A stretch of 54,907 nt of DNA from CAZFMJ01 sp964520045 (GTDB taxonomy: Bacteria; Elusimicrobiota; Elusimicrobia; Elusimicrobiales; CAZFMJ01). Where the stretch lies: the NCBI GenBank assembly GCA_964520045.1, contig CAZFMJ010000011.1, positions 1 through 54,907 on the forward strand, read 5' to 3'. Each line of letters begins with the position of its first letter. Position 1 is the first letter of the stretch. Under the pieces are notes generated by a model. The model ran no database searches. It was not told where the DNA came from and was given only the letters and a program-made list of their open reading frames with translations. Of the stretch, positions 1 to 7,576 are shown piece by piece. The position numbers and the translations under genes are program-made.

Positions 1-26
1 ACTCGGCTCAGGCCTGGGCCTCCAAA

Positions 27-52
27 TGTTGCGTAATTTCTTTGTCGCAACA
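27..52. other. Small hairpin at the left edge
   Basis: Seven-base arms TGTTGCG and CGCAACA enclose a 12-base loop. It may be the end of a terminator of a gene lying outside the window, but there is no T-run. Nothing else was recognised in the first 69 bases. Confidence 0.25.
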
Positions 53-69
53 CTAAAGCATAAGGCAAA

Positions 70-159
70 TGGGAGACGGCAGAAGGCAGATAGACGAGGT
101 AAAACAAAAATCAAATTTGTTGTACCGTCTACCGTTTACCGTCTTCCATCTCCCATCTT
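70..159. repeat. Heptad-periodic inverted-repeat element, copy A
   Basis: The left arm reads as a degenerate series of 7-base units (GGGAGAC, GGCAGAA, GGCAGAT and so on). The right arm is its approximate reverse complement (TACCGTC, TACCGTT, TACCGTC). The A/T-rich loop contains AAAACAAAAATCAAATTTG. The RNA would fold as a long imperfect hairpin. It lies just downstream of the stop of the DUF3307 gene. Three more copies occur at 896-997, 3189-3369 and 36783-36888. Confidence 0.8.
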
Positions 160-177
160 TAACTGCCTAAATACCCG

Positions 178-882
178 TTACAACGTCCGGCGGCCTAAAA
201 CTCCGATGACCAAAGTCAATGCAATTCCCATGAGCGCGCCGGCTTTTGAAAAATCAAGAATCCGCTTCTTGCGCAGATAAACGATATGCCCGAGCCACAA
301 AACAAGAAAAGGCGCCCACCAATAGCCCGGCAAAAGCAAAAATCCCCAGAGCACGGTTCTTTCCACCATAGCTATATATTTTTCGCTTGAACCCGGGAAA
401 TCGGTTCCGTAAAAATCCTTTTCAATAAAATATATCAGAACCGTCATCGCATGCGTTACCATCACAAAGAGCGCGGCAAGAATAACCCACTTTTCGGGAA
501 AAACAAAGCCGTTTTCAGTAAGGGTAAAATCCGGAGAAATAAAAAATATCGCAAAAAAATGAATAAGCTGGTCAAACATAAAACTTGCGGTATTATCCGA
601 GCCGCTGCGTTTGCTTAAAACATAAACACGCCATTCATCCTCAAGCAGATGAACAAAGATAAGCAGCAAAAGGCACATCCAGCCTCTAAGCTTTATACCA
701 CCAGCGTCAATCCATACAAGATTGAGATACGGCAGAGTCAGAATAAGGGATACCGCAAGATGTATTCCGCAGTGGGAAAGCATTCCCCAAATGCTTTTTC
801 TTTTCCACTGATTCATAAAATTAGACTGAAGCGTGAAATCAGCTATTAAATGCGCAAGAATAAGCCGCCAGAATATAAGCAT
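178..882 (-). CDS. DUF3307 family integral membrane protein
   Basis: This 234-residue protein is very hydrophobic, with about six membrane segments. It opens with an ILAHLIADFTLQ motif and has a central FMFDQLIHFFAIFF stretch, the conserved Asp/Gln/His features typical of DUF3307 proteins. The family is described only as a bacterial membrane protein and its biochemical role is unknown. I start it at ATG 882; a TTG at 891 would add three residues. It lies downstream of the adenylate cyclase gene on the same strand, but a heptad-repeat element separates the two, so co-transcription is possible and not certain. The family assignment is fairly secure; no function can be stated. Confidence 0.8.
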   Translation of the reverse strand: MLIFWRLILAHLIADFTLQSNFMNQWKRKSIWGMLSHCGIHLAVSLILTLPYLNLVWIDAGGIKLRGWMCLLLLIFVHLLEDEWRVYVLSKRSGSDNTASFMFDQLIHFFAIFFISPDFTLTENGFVFPEKWVILAALFVMVTHAMTVLIYFIEKDFYGTDFPGSSEKYIAMVERTVLWGFLLLPGYWWAPFLVLWLGHIVYLRKKRILDFSKAGALMGIALTLVIGVLGRRTL

Positions 883-895
883 AATTAACAAACCG

Positions 896-997
896 GAAGA
901 TGGTAAAAGGTAAACGGTAGAAGGTACAACAAATCTTTCTCTCCGTTTTTTCTTTTCCGTTTACCGTTTACCGTCTACCATCTCCCGTCTACCTTCC
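896..997. repeat. Heptad-periodic inverted-repeat element, copy B
   Basis: The left arm runs GGTAAAA, GGTAAAC, GGTAGAA; the right arm holds TTACCGT, TTACCGT, CTACCAT units. The loop contains AACAAATCTTTCTCTCCG, which closely resembles the reverse complement of the loop of copy D (36819-36848). The element fills the gap between two genes and ends five bases before the stop codon of the cyclase gene. Confidence 0.8.
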
Positions 998-1001
998 TCT
1001 A

Positions 1002-3119
1002 TTATTTGGCCGTTAAATTAAACACTCCGTCCCAGTCCTGCGGCGGAGGTATGACCATATAATCTTTGGCTATGCGCAGATAAAGCTGAGATGGAGCATC
1101 TCCGGGCACGGCCTCAAGCGCGGCCTTAAATGATTTTTCCGCCTTCTCAAATTCGCGCTTATAAAAGAAGTCGGTTCCTTCGGAATATCTTTCAAGCAGG
1201 CTTTTTGCGGATGGGGAAAGTTCGCCTTTCTTTGCAAGAAGTTCGTAAACGGTTATGGGTATCGCTTTGCCAACCACCCGCACTCTGCCGAGCATTCTTG
1301 CATCCACCTTGTCTTTCGCCTGCGAATACGTGGCTTCGCTTGCCATTATTCTGCTTCCGAAATATTTATTAGCGCCCTCCAGTCTTGAGCCCAAATTCAC
1401 CTCATCGCCTATAACGGTGTAGGAAAACCGCGTGTTTGAACCCATGTTTCCCACCACCATATGGCCGGAATTAAGCCCTATTCTGACCGCCGGTTTTTCG
1501 GGAACGCCTTCGGGAAGCTCTTGATTCAGCCGGTTTACGGCTTCTATGCATTCTATAGCGGAATAACAAGCAAAAGTCTTATGTTCTTTCTGGTCAAGAG
1601 GCGCGTTCCAGAAAGCCATTATGCAGTCTCCGATATATTTATCCACCACTCCGTCATGCTTTAGTATCACGTCGGTAAGCGCGGAAAGATATTTATTTAA
1701 AAACATCGTGAGTTTTTCAGGGTCCATTTTTTCCGAAATAGTCGTAAAATGCGCTATGTCCAGAAAAAATACCGTCATATCCCGCTTTTCTCCGCCCAAA
1801 GCAAGTTTGGAGGGGTCTTTGGTTATAACATCAACCACTTTGGGGGAAAGATACTGGCCGAACGTGTTTTTTATCCATTTTTTCTCTTTGCCTTCGGTCA
1901 TGGCTTTATGCACGATAACAAACAAAAACGAGCCCAAAAGAGTGAATGACGGAAGCACAAAATCCATTCTTATTCCTTTGGAAAACAAGACAAAATTAAG
2001 AATAAGATATCCGGCAAAAACAGCTAATGCCGTCACAGCGCCGGTAAGCGGAGATATTTTTCTTAAAAAAACGGGCATCCATATAAAAATCAGCACGACC
2101 AAAACCACCCACCCCGCGCCCGCGAATTTCATAAAATCCCCATGCAAAAGATTGTCCAGACTATTGGCGTGAAGTTCCACTCCGGGCCATGCCGTTAAAA
2201 ACGGGGAAGGATAATGATCAAATGCGCCCACTACGGTAGCTCCGATAAATACTATGCCGTCTTTTATTCTTGCGCGTTCTTCCTGAGAAAGGTTTCCCTT
2301 GATAATATCCACGACCGAAATATGCTGATAAACGGCATCGACATATTTATGAGCGCTGTCTTTTGAATCGCTCCACCCCGGATGCTGTAAAAACATGCCC
2401 AGTTTCCTGTAATTAATCCATACAGGCTCCGACCAATCCGCCGAGTCGTACAGCTCTTTTAATGATTTTTTAATAAAGCTTGCATAGACAGCGGCATTTA
2501 AAACAGCCAAAGGCATGCCTTCGCATTTTATGCAGGCTCTGCCGTCCGTATTTTCTCCGGAATAAAGCACGCGTGAGTCAAAAAGCACAAGCTTTCTTAT
2601 GTGCCCGTCGCTGTCTATGGTCCCTTCTACATTCGGATGCGCCACATACTGACTGGCTTGGGCCAGCCCTGAAATAGGCATCTGCCTGCTGCAAAGAGCC
2701 GAGCCCGATACATTTTCCGTTATAATCGGAGACAGCTGTATAACATTCCCGGCCTCTCTTGTGGCATTTACAAGCTCAATATCATTGGTTTTATCACGTT
2801 TATCGGGATCGACAAACAGCACATCCATTCCTATCGAAGCCGCACCAAGCTTTTTAAGGCTCCGTATAAGCTGGGCGTGATATTTTCTGGGAAAAGGCCA
2901 TCCAAATTCATTTATACTATCCTGATCTATGGCCGCTATGGATATTTTAGGGTCGGGGTCTTTCGGCGTTATCATAAGGAACAGGGTGTCATGCCATTTA
3001 TGCTCCAACCCTCCGTCTAAACCCAGCATATAGGCGGACAAAGTAAAAAGGGTAAAAACAATTCCGAATGTATAAACCGCCCTGGCGCTTTTGTGCGAAT
3101 CCGAACTTTTTTTTGCCAT
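1002..3119 (-). CDS. CHASE2-domain class III adenylate cyclase
   Basis: This 705-residue membrane-bound cyclase has an N-terminal membrane segment (about 14-33) and an extracytoplasmic CHASE2 sensor domain to about residue 330 (FGWPFPRKYHAQLI, then GMDVLFVDPD). Three membrane helices follow (about 335-410), then a class III nucleotide cyclase domain (about 440-625). The two metal-binding Asp residues are in FFLDIAHFT and DKYIGD. Lys in DKYIGD and Asp in VIGDEVN form the adenine-specifying pair, and Asn and Arg of EVNLGSRLE are the transition-state residues, so ATP to cAMP is the expected reaction. The C-terminal 80 residues look like a TPR-type hairpin. The start has a GGAGG ribosome site. 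It probably converts a periplasmic signal to cAMP, with an unknown ligand. No cAMP receptor is seen nearby. Confidence 0.92.
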   Translation of the reverse strand: MAKKSSDSHKSARAVYTFGIVFTLFTLSAYMLGLDGGLEHKWHDTLFLMITPKDPDPKISIAAIDQDSINEFGWPFPRKYHAQLIRSLKKLGAASIGMDVLFVDPDKRDKTNDIELVNATREAGNVIQLSPIITENVSGSALCSRQMPISGLAQASQYVAHPNVEGTIDSDGHIRKLVLFDSRVLYSGENTDGRACIKCEGMPLAVLNAAVYASFIKKSLKELYDSADWSEPVWINYRKLGMFLQHPGWSDSKDSAHKYVDAVYQHISVVDIIKGNLSQEERARIKDGIVFIGATVVGAFDHYPSPFLTAWPGVELHANSLDNLLHGDFMKFAGAGWVVLVVLIFIWMPVFLRKISPLTGAVTALAVFAGYLILNFVLFSKGIRMDFVLPSFTLLGSFLFVIVHKAMTEGKEKKWIKNTFGQYLSPKVVDVITKDPSKLALGGEKRDMTVFFLDIAHFTTISEKMDPEKLTMFLNKYLSALTDVILKHDGVVDKYIGDCIMAFWNAPLDQKEHKTFACYSAIECIEAVNRLNQELPEGVPEKPAVRIGLNSGHMVVGNMGSNTRFSYTVIGDEVNLGSRLEGANKYFGSRIMASEATYSQAKDKVDARMLGRVRVVGKAIPITVYELLAKKGELSPSAKSLLERYSEGTDFFYKREFEKAEKSFKAALEAVPGDAPSQLYLRIAKDYMVIPPPQDWDGVFNLTAK

Positions 3120-3188
3120 AAACAGCCTCCGATTATTTTAAAATTGCCTACTAATTCTATTAAAAAGAAAACATCGTGTCCAAAAAGA

Positions 3189-3369
3189 GGGGAGACGGTA
3201 GATGGGAAACGGGAGACGGTAAAACAAAAATAGATACTACTTTTCTTCGGCCGAGCACTTGTCTCTCTGAAGCTTTAGCGTAAGGGGAAGCTCTACAGCT
3301 ACCGTACTCTATTCAATCTCCCCTCTTTCATTTACCGTCTACCATCTCCCGTCTACCTTCTGCCATCTT
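3189..3369. repeat. Heptad-periodic inverted-repeat element, copy C, with internal insert
   Basis: The left arm (3189-3222) reads GGGAGAC, GGTAGAT, GGGAAAC, GGGAGAC. The right arm (3330-3369) is its complement. The arms are separated by about 105 bases, longer than in copies A, B and D. This middle part holds another repeat-like stretch (CTCTCTGAAGCTTTAGCG, then AAGGGGAAGCTC), suggesting one short element landed inside another. The right arm encodes the last 12 residues and stop codon of the histidine kinase. Confidence 0.75.
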
Positions 3370-5565
3370 TATAGGTATCTTAAATATAAATCTGCTTCCC
3401 TTGCCGAACACCGATTCCACCCATATCAGCCCGCCGTGCAATTCTATTATTTTTTTGCATATGGCAAGCCCCAGCCCGAAACCCTTATTGGCAAAATTCC
3501 CGCTTTTATTATTTTCGCTCGTCACCGCGGCGGCGTCCAATTGCTTGAATTTGTCAAAAATGAATTTCTTTTTATCCTCCGGAATCCCCGGCCCGGTATC
3601 TGAAACCGTCACATGGGCGTATTCATCCGCGGATGAATACGCCGCGGCGACTCTTCCGCCGGAAGGCGAAAATTTCAAAGCGTTTGAAAGCAGATTATTC
3701 ACAACCCTTTCCAGCAAAGCAGCGTCTCCCTCAAAAAACGATTCTTTTACTTTCGTATCAATTTCGAGTTTTACGCCTTTTTCCTCAAAAGACGGCAAAA
3801 AAGGCTCCGCGCAAAGCCTGAGAAATTCTTCGGGGTTTATTTTGGAAACCCTCAGGCGCACGCTGCCCGCCTCCATCATGGCCATATCAAGCACATCCTC
3901 TATAAGCGAAAAAAGCCGGCCGCTTTGCCGCTGCAAGGCGGAGACATATTCTCCTTCCTTCGGCATGGCCGAACAGGAATTTTCCAGCAGCTTCAGATAT
4001 CCCTGCATCCCCAGCACGGGGGCGCGCAAATCATGCGCCACTGAATGAAAAAAATCCTCTTTCATCAGATCAAGCCTGCGTTCCAAAGTTATATCGCGCA
4101 TCACTATAAATACGCCCGGCTCGTTCTTGCCTTCGGAAAAAACCTGCGCGCTCACCCTGAAAAACCTGCGCCTGCCGTCCGCTGTATCAACCCTTCGACT
4201 TGCGGACGGAATTTGTCCTCGCTCAGGGTTGATACTGCGCAGCGCTTCCTCCCCCGCCTTAGAAGGCGGGATTTGCGCACTGTCGAATGTATCAAGCTCT
4301 ATTATCTCCGATTGAGGCCTTCTCTTAGCCATGTCGCGCGCAAAAACAGCCATGCTCCTCCTGCGCGACGAAGAATCGTCCCCGGCCTGTTCCGGAGGAC
4401 CGGACAGCGCATCCATGGCGGAGGCATTGGCATACGACACCTTTCCTTCCATATCCGCAAGGATAAGGCCGTCGTTCATAAGTTTTATCAGAAGATCCGT
4501 CTTTTCCTTTTCCTGCAGCACGGCGTCCAGCTGAATGCCGTGATATTTTTTCATTTCCGCCATCATGTCGTTAAAAGCTTTCACAAGACCGGCGAATTCT
4601 CCGAACCCGGATTTTTCATCCACAGGCATGGAAAAATTATTAAGGCTGACGCGGCGCGCGCCCTCCGACAATTCCATTATGGGCCTCACCAGCCGCCTGC
4701 TTGCGGACAGAGCCGCAAAATAAGACGCGGTGGCTATCGCCAAAAGAAAGAAAATAAGAAGAGACGTGGTAAATCTAATGAACCAGAATGCCTCATCGCG
4801 TCTCTGCAAAGTGACGACGAAAAGATTAAAACCCCGCACTTTTTTGAATGCGCCCACAAAAACTCCGTCCCTGGCGGAAATATACTCGCAGCGGTCTCTG
4901 CCCGAATAAAGCATTTCCTTTATAACATCCGCATCGGCCGGGAGCGGAGCGTCATCCGCGAACCGAAACAGCCTGCCGTAGGGATCGGAAAAAAACACGC
5001 GTCCGGTAACGCCTATCCTCTGTTCCCTTATATGCTCCCATAATCCGGAAAAACCGGCGATGATAAAGGCATACCTTCCGTCTTTAAGCGGCACCGCCAC
5101 GGCGGCGACAGGCACGCCCCACAGGGAATCGAAATCGCTCAAGGCCACTTCTTTTGTCTGTTTCGCGCGCAAAAAAACGGGATCGGCGGACAGATCCAAA
5201 ACGCCGTATTTTCTGACAAGACGCTGCGTTCCGACCTTGAATATTTCCCGGCCTTTGCGGTCAATAACCGCAATAAGCAGAAAATCGGGATTTGCGGCCA
5301 TAGTTTCCCTGATTACCGTTTCGGTTCTGCTTTTCGAAACGATCGAAGAAGGTTTTTCCAGTTCTTCCGCGAAGGCAAGTCTCCGGCGCAGAATTTCAAA
5401 ATTCTGCCCCGTGGTGTCAGCCGCCATCTTTGACGCGCTGGCATGCAGATTCATGATGCTGGATTTTGCCGAGGATTGGTAATAAAAAAGCAGGGCGCCC
5501 GTAGGGATTATGGGAGCAAGCCCTACCGAAAAGATAAGCAGTAAGAGACGGTGAAAGAGTGTCAC
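3328..5565 (-). CDS. Membrane sensor histidine kinase (Cache-like, HAMP, PAS, HisKA, HATPase)
   Basis: This 745-residue kinase has an N-terminal membrane helix and a periplasmic Cache-like sensor (about 35-260). A second helix (about 265-290) leads to HAMP and a PAS region (about 370-500). The HisKA domain has the phospho-acceptor His in HSVAHDLRAPV (about residue 511). The ATPase domain has N box NNLLSNALKFS, G1 DTGPGIP and G2 GFGLGLAI, so it should be active. Two oddities stand out. Residues about 429-461 are encoded by a double hairpin resembling a mobile repeat, interrupting the PAS region. The last 12 residues (MAEGRREMVDGK) are encoded by the heptad element. It lies directly downstream of etfA (1-base gap), so it is probably co-transcribed with the Etf genes. 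No cognate regulator is adjacent. Confidence 0.92.
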   Translation of the reverse strand: MTLFHRLLLLIFSVGLAPIIPTGALLFYYQSSAKSSIMNLHASASKMAADTTGQNFEILRRRLAFAEELEKPSSIVSKSRTETVIRETMAANPDFLLIAVIDRKGREIFKVGTQRLVRKYGVLDLSADPVFLRAKQTKEVALSDFDSLWGVPVAAVAVPLKDGRYAFIIAGFSGLWEHIREQRIGVTGRVFFSDPYGRLFRFADDAPLPADADVIKEMLYSGRDRCEYISARDGVFVGAFKKVRGFNLFVVTLQRRDEAFWFIRFTTSLLIFFLLAIATASYFAALSASRRLVRPIMELSEGARRVSLNNFSMPVDEKSGFGEFAGLVKAFNDMMAEMKKYHGIQLDAVLQEKEKTDLLIKLMNDGLILADMEGKVSYANASAMDALSGPPEQAGDDSSSRRRSMAVFARDMAKRRPQSEIIELDTFDSAQIPPSKAGEEALRSINPERGQIPSASRRVDTADGRRRFFRVSAQVFSEGKNEPGVFIVMRDITLERRLDLMKEDFFHSVAHDLRAPVLGMQGYLKLLENSCSAMPKEGEYVSALQRQSGRLFSLIEDVLDMAMMEAGSVRLRVSKINPEEFLRLCAEPFLPSFEEKGVKLEIDTKVKESFFEGDAALLERVVNNLLSNALKFSPSGGRVAAAYSSADEYAHVTVSDTGPGIPEDKKKFIFDKFKQLDAAAVTSENNKSGNFANKGFGLGLAICKKIIELHGGLIWVESVFGKGSRFIFKIPIKMAEGRREMVDGK
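4184..4279. repeat. Double palindromic element in frame inside the histidine kinase gene
   Basis: The first hairpin has 11-base perfect arms GTATCAACCCT (4184-4194) and AGGGTTGATAC (4225-4235). The second has CCCGCCTT (4253-4260) and AAGGCGGG (4263-4270) with only an AG loop, bounded by TGCGCA at 4236-4241 and 4274-4279. The reading frame of the kinase passes straight through without a stop. The element resembles short intergenic palindromes of many bacterial genomes, here used as coding sequence. Confidence 0.7.
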
Positions 5566-5566
5566 T

Positions 5567-6775
5567 TTATAGTTTTCGTTTTTTTAAGGCTTCGATGAGC
5601 TTCTGCACTATTTCGTTCAGATCTCCCACAATCCCGTACTTTGAAACGTTGAAAATGGGCGCGCTGGGATCTTTATTGACCGAAATTATCACGTCGGAAG
5701 ATTTCATGCCCACGATATGCTGAACGGCTCCGGAAATGCCGCAGGAAAAATAAAGCTTAGGCGAAACCGTCGTTCCGCTTTGGCCGACCTGATGCGGTTT
5801 TGGTTTTAATCCCATGTCTACGGCGGCCCTTGACGCCCCTACGGCCGCGCCCAGCAAATCGGCAAGATCTTCAAGCATTTTGAATTTATTTTTGGTCTTT
5901 ACGCCTCTTCCGCCCGAAACTATTATTCTGGCCTCGTCAAGTTTTTTCGCGCCGGGAGCGACGGTTATTTTGCGCTCCAGAACTTTTACCCTTGCCAGAT
6001 TTTTATCCAATGCGATATTCTCGCGCACGATCACCGCCCTTGCGCCTATTTTAGGCTGGTTTTTTTTCATCACATTCGGCCGCACCGTAGACATCTGCGG
6101 TCTTGTGTTGGGACAAAGGATATCGGCCATAATGTTCCCGCCGAATGCCGGACGGGTTTGAAGGAGAAGCCCGTCTTTTATGGAAAGTCCGGTGCAGTCG
6201 GCGGTAAGACCGACATCCAAAGCGGCCGCTATGCGCGGGGCCAGGTCCCTGCCGGTTATAGTGGCGGGGTAAAGCATTATGCTGGGTTTATGTCTTGTTA
6301 TGAGGGATATTATGACCGTGGAAAAAACATCGGTATTATAGTCCGCAAGTTCCGGATTTTCGGCCAGATACACTTTATCCGCCCCGTAAGACGCGATTTC
6401 ATCGGCCAAACCGGCCACATTGTCGCCCAAAAGGACCGCGCAGAGATCTTCTTTAAGCTCCTCCGCCAGCTTCCTGCCTATTGAAAGAAGCTCATGGGTA
6501 ACGTCGCGCACCCGCTTTTTTCCTTTGTGGTGATGTCCGGCATGAATCTCCGTGGTCTCGGCAAAAATCCATACTCCTTTAAATCCCGAAAGACCGCCGG
6601 CCAGCTCTTTTCTCATTATAGAGACGGCCTCAACGGGGCACACCTGAACGCACGCTCCGCAGAGGGTGCATGCTTCATTTACCCTGGCCAGTTTGTCTAT
6701 TACCTGAATCGCCGCAAACGGACAGACCGTCACGCATCTGCCGCAGCCCGTGCAAGTCTTCAATATTTCTATCAT
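5567..6775 (-). CDS. etfA: Electron transfer flavoprotein alpha subunit with N-terminal 2x[4Fe-4S] ferredoxin domain
   Basis: The 402-residue protein begins with two CxxCxxCxxxCP motifs (C8, C11, C14, C18 and C36, C39, C42, C46), so it carries two [4Fe-4S] clusters. The Etf alpha domain follows from about residue 68. The C-terminal FAD domain is clear (GGRGVKTKNKFKMLEDLA, then QVGQSGTTV and FSCGISGAVQH). This fusion is known from CarE of the caffeyl-CoA reductase complex and from LctC-type lactate dehydrogenase Etf subunits, where the complex bifurcates electrons between ferredoxin and a second acceptor. It follows etfB by two bases and the acyl-CoA dehydrogenase gene, so the three probably form one complex. 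The redox partners are inferred, not shown. Confidence 0.93.
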   Translation of the reverse strand: MIEILKTCTGCGRCVTVCPFAAIQVIDKLARVNEACTLCGACVQVCPVEAVSIMRKELAGGLSGFKGVWIFAETTEIHAGHHHKGKKRVRDVTHELLSIGRKLAEELKEDLCAVLLGDNVAGLADEIASYGADKVYLAENPELADYNTDVFSTVIISLITRHKPSIMLYPATITGRDLAPRIAAALDVGLTADCTGLSIKDGLLLQTRPAFGGNIMADILCPNTRPQMSTVRPNVMKKNQPKIGARAVIVRENIALDKNLARVKVLERKITVAPGAKKLDEARIIVSGGRGVKTKNKFKMLEDLADLLGAAVGASRAAVDMGLKPKPHQVGQSGTTVSPKLYFSCGISGAVQHIVGMKSSDVIISVNKDPSAPIFNVSKYGIVGDLNEIVQKLIEALKKRKL

Positions 6776-6777
6776 AA

Positions 6778-7566
6778 TTAAATGAATTTCTCCCGCTCAA
6801 GAATTGAAATAATTTTATCACAAAGCTCTGAAGCGCTTCCGCGCAGAATTTCGCCCTTCTCCCTTTGCGGCGGCGGATAGACCCTGTTCACCTGGGTAGG
6901 CGAACCTTTAAGCCCTGTACATTCGGGATCGGCTCCTATTTCAGAAGCAGACCAGACCTCAAAAGGCTTTTTTGCCGCCCCGAGGACAGCCGGCAGGGAT
7001 GGATACCTTACGACAAAATCAGGCGGGGTTATCATGGTGCACAGCACCGGAAGTTTTGCCTCAACTATTTCATAGCCGTCGTCTATAAGCCGTTTTGCCT
7101 TGATTTTTCTGGCGTGGACTTCAACGGTTTCACAGTATGTTATCTGCGCGATCCTCAGCTGCTGGGCGACTCCTGGTCCCACCTGCGCGGTGTCTCCGTC
7201 TATAGCCTGAAGCCCGCAAAAAATTATATCCACCCGCCCCATTTTCTTTATGGCCCGCGAAAGAGTATAGGACGTCGCCCATGTGTCGGAACCGGCAAAT
7301 GCCATATCTGAAACAAGTATGCCTTTGTCCGCCCCGAGCGCAAGGCCCAGCTGTATGACGCTTTTTGCCTGAGGAGGCCCCATGGACAGGACCGTCACTT
7401 CACAGCCGGCATGATGCTTCTTTATTTCAAGGGCGGTCTCCAAAGCAAAATGATCAAAAGGATTTATTATGCTGGGCACTCCGGCCCTTATAAGAGTGCC
7501 TGTCTCCGGATTGACCTTTACTTCGGTTGTGTCGGGAACCTGCTTTACGCAAACAGCGATATTCAT
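6778..7566 (-). CDS. etfB: Electron transfer flavoprotein beta subunit
   Basis: This 262-residue protein has the standard EtfB start (MNIAVCVKQVPDTTEVK) and the nucleotide-binding motif CGLQAIDGDTAQVGP. That motif matches EtfB proteins of bifurcating complexes, where FAD replaces AMP in this subunit. It pairs with the ferredoxin-fused EtfA immediately downstream and follows the acyl-CoA dehydrogenase gene by ten bases. It would accept a hydride from NADH and split the pair of electrons between the dehydrogenase and the alpha-subunit iron-sulfur clusters. The subunit assignment is secure; the bifurcating function rests on the motif and the neighbours. Confidence 0.95.
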   Translation of the reverse strand: MNIAVCVKQVPDTTEVKVNPETGTLIRAGVPSIINPFDHFALETALEIKKHHAGCEVTVLSMGPPQAKSVIQLGLALGADKGILVSDMAFAGSDTWATSYTLSRAIKKMGRVDIIFCGLQAIDGDTAQVGPGVAQQLRIAQITYCETVEVHARKIKAKRLIDDGYEIVEAKLPVLCTMITPPDFVVRYPSLPAVLGAAKKPFEVWSASEIGADPECTGLKGSPTQVNRVYPPPQREKGEILRGSASELCDKIISILEREKFI

Positions 7567-7576
7567 ATTTTATTCC

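Noticed and set aside
1..105. Open frame at the left edge reading LGSGLGLQMLRN, resembling a histidine kinase G2 box
   Set aside because: The residues after GLGL do not continue the kinase pattern and the frame runs into the heptad repeat; no gene can be supported.
70..1000. Heptad repeats as a CRISPR array or a simple tandem repeat
   Set aside because: The units are seven bases, degenerate, without spacers, and arranged as inverted arms; no cas genes are present.
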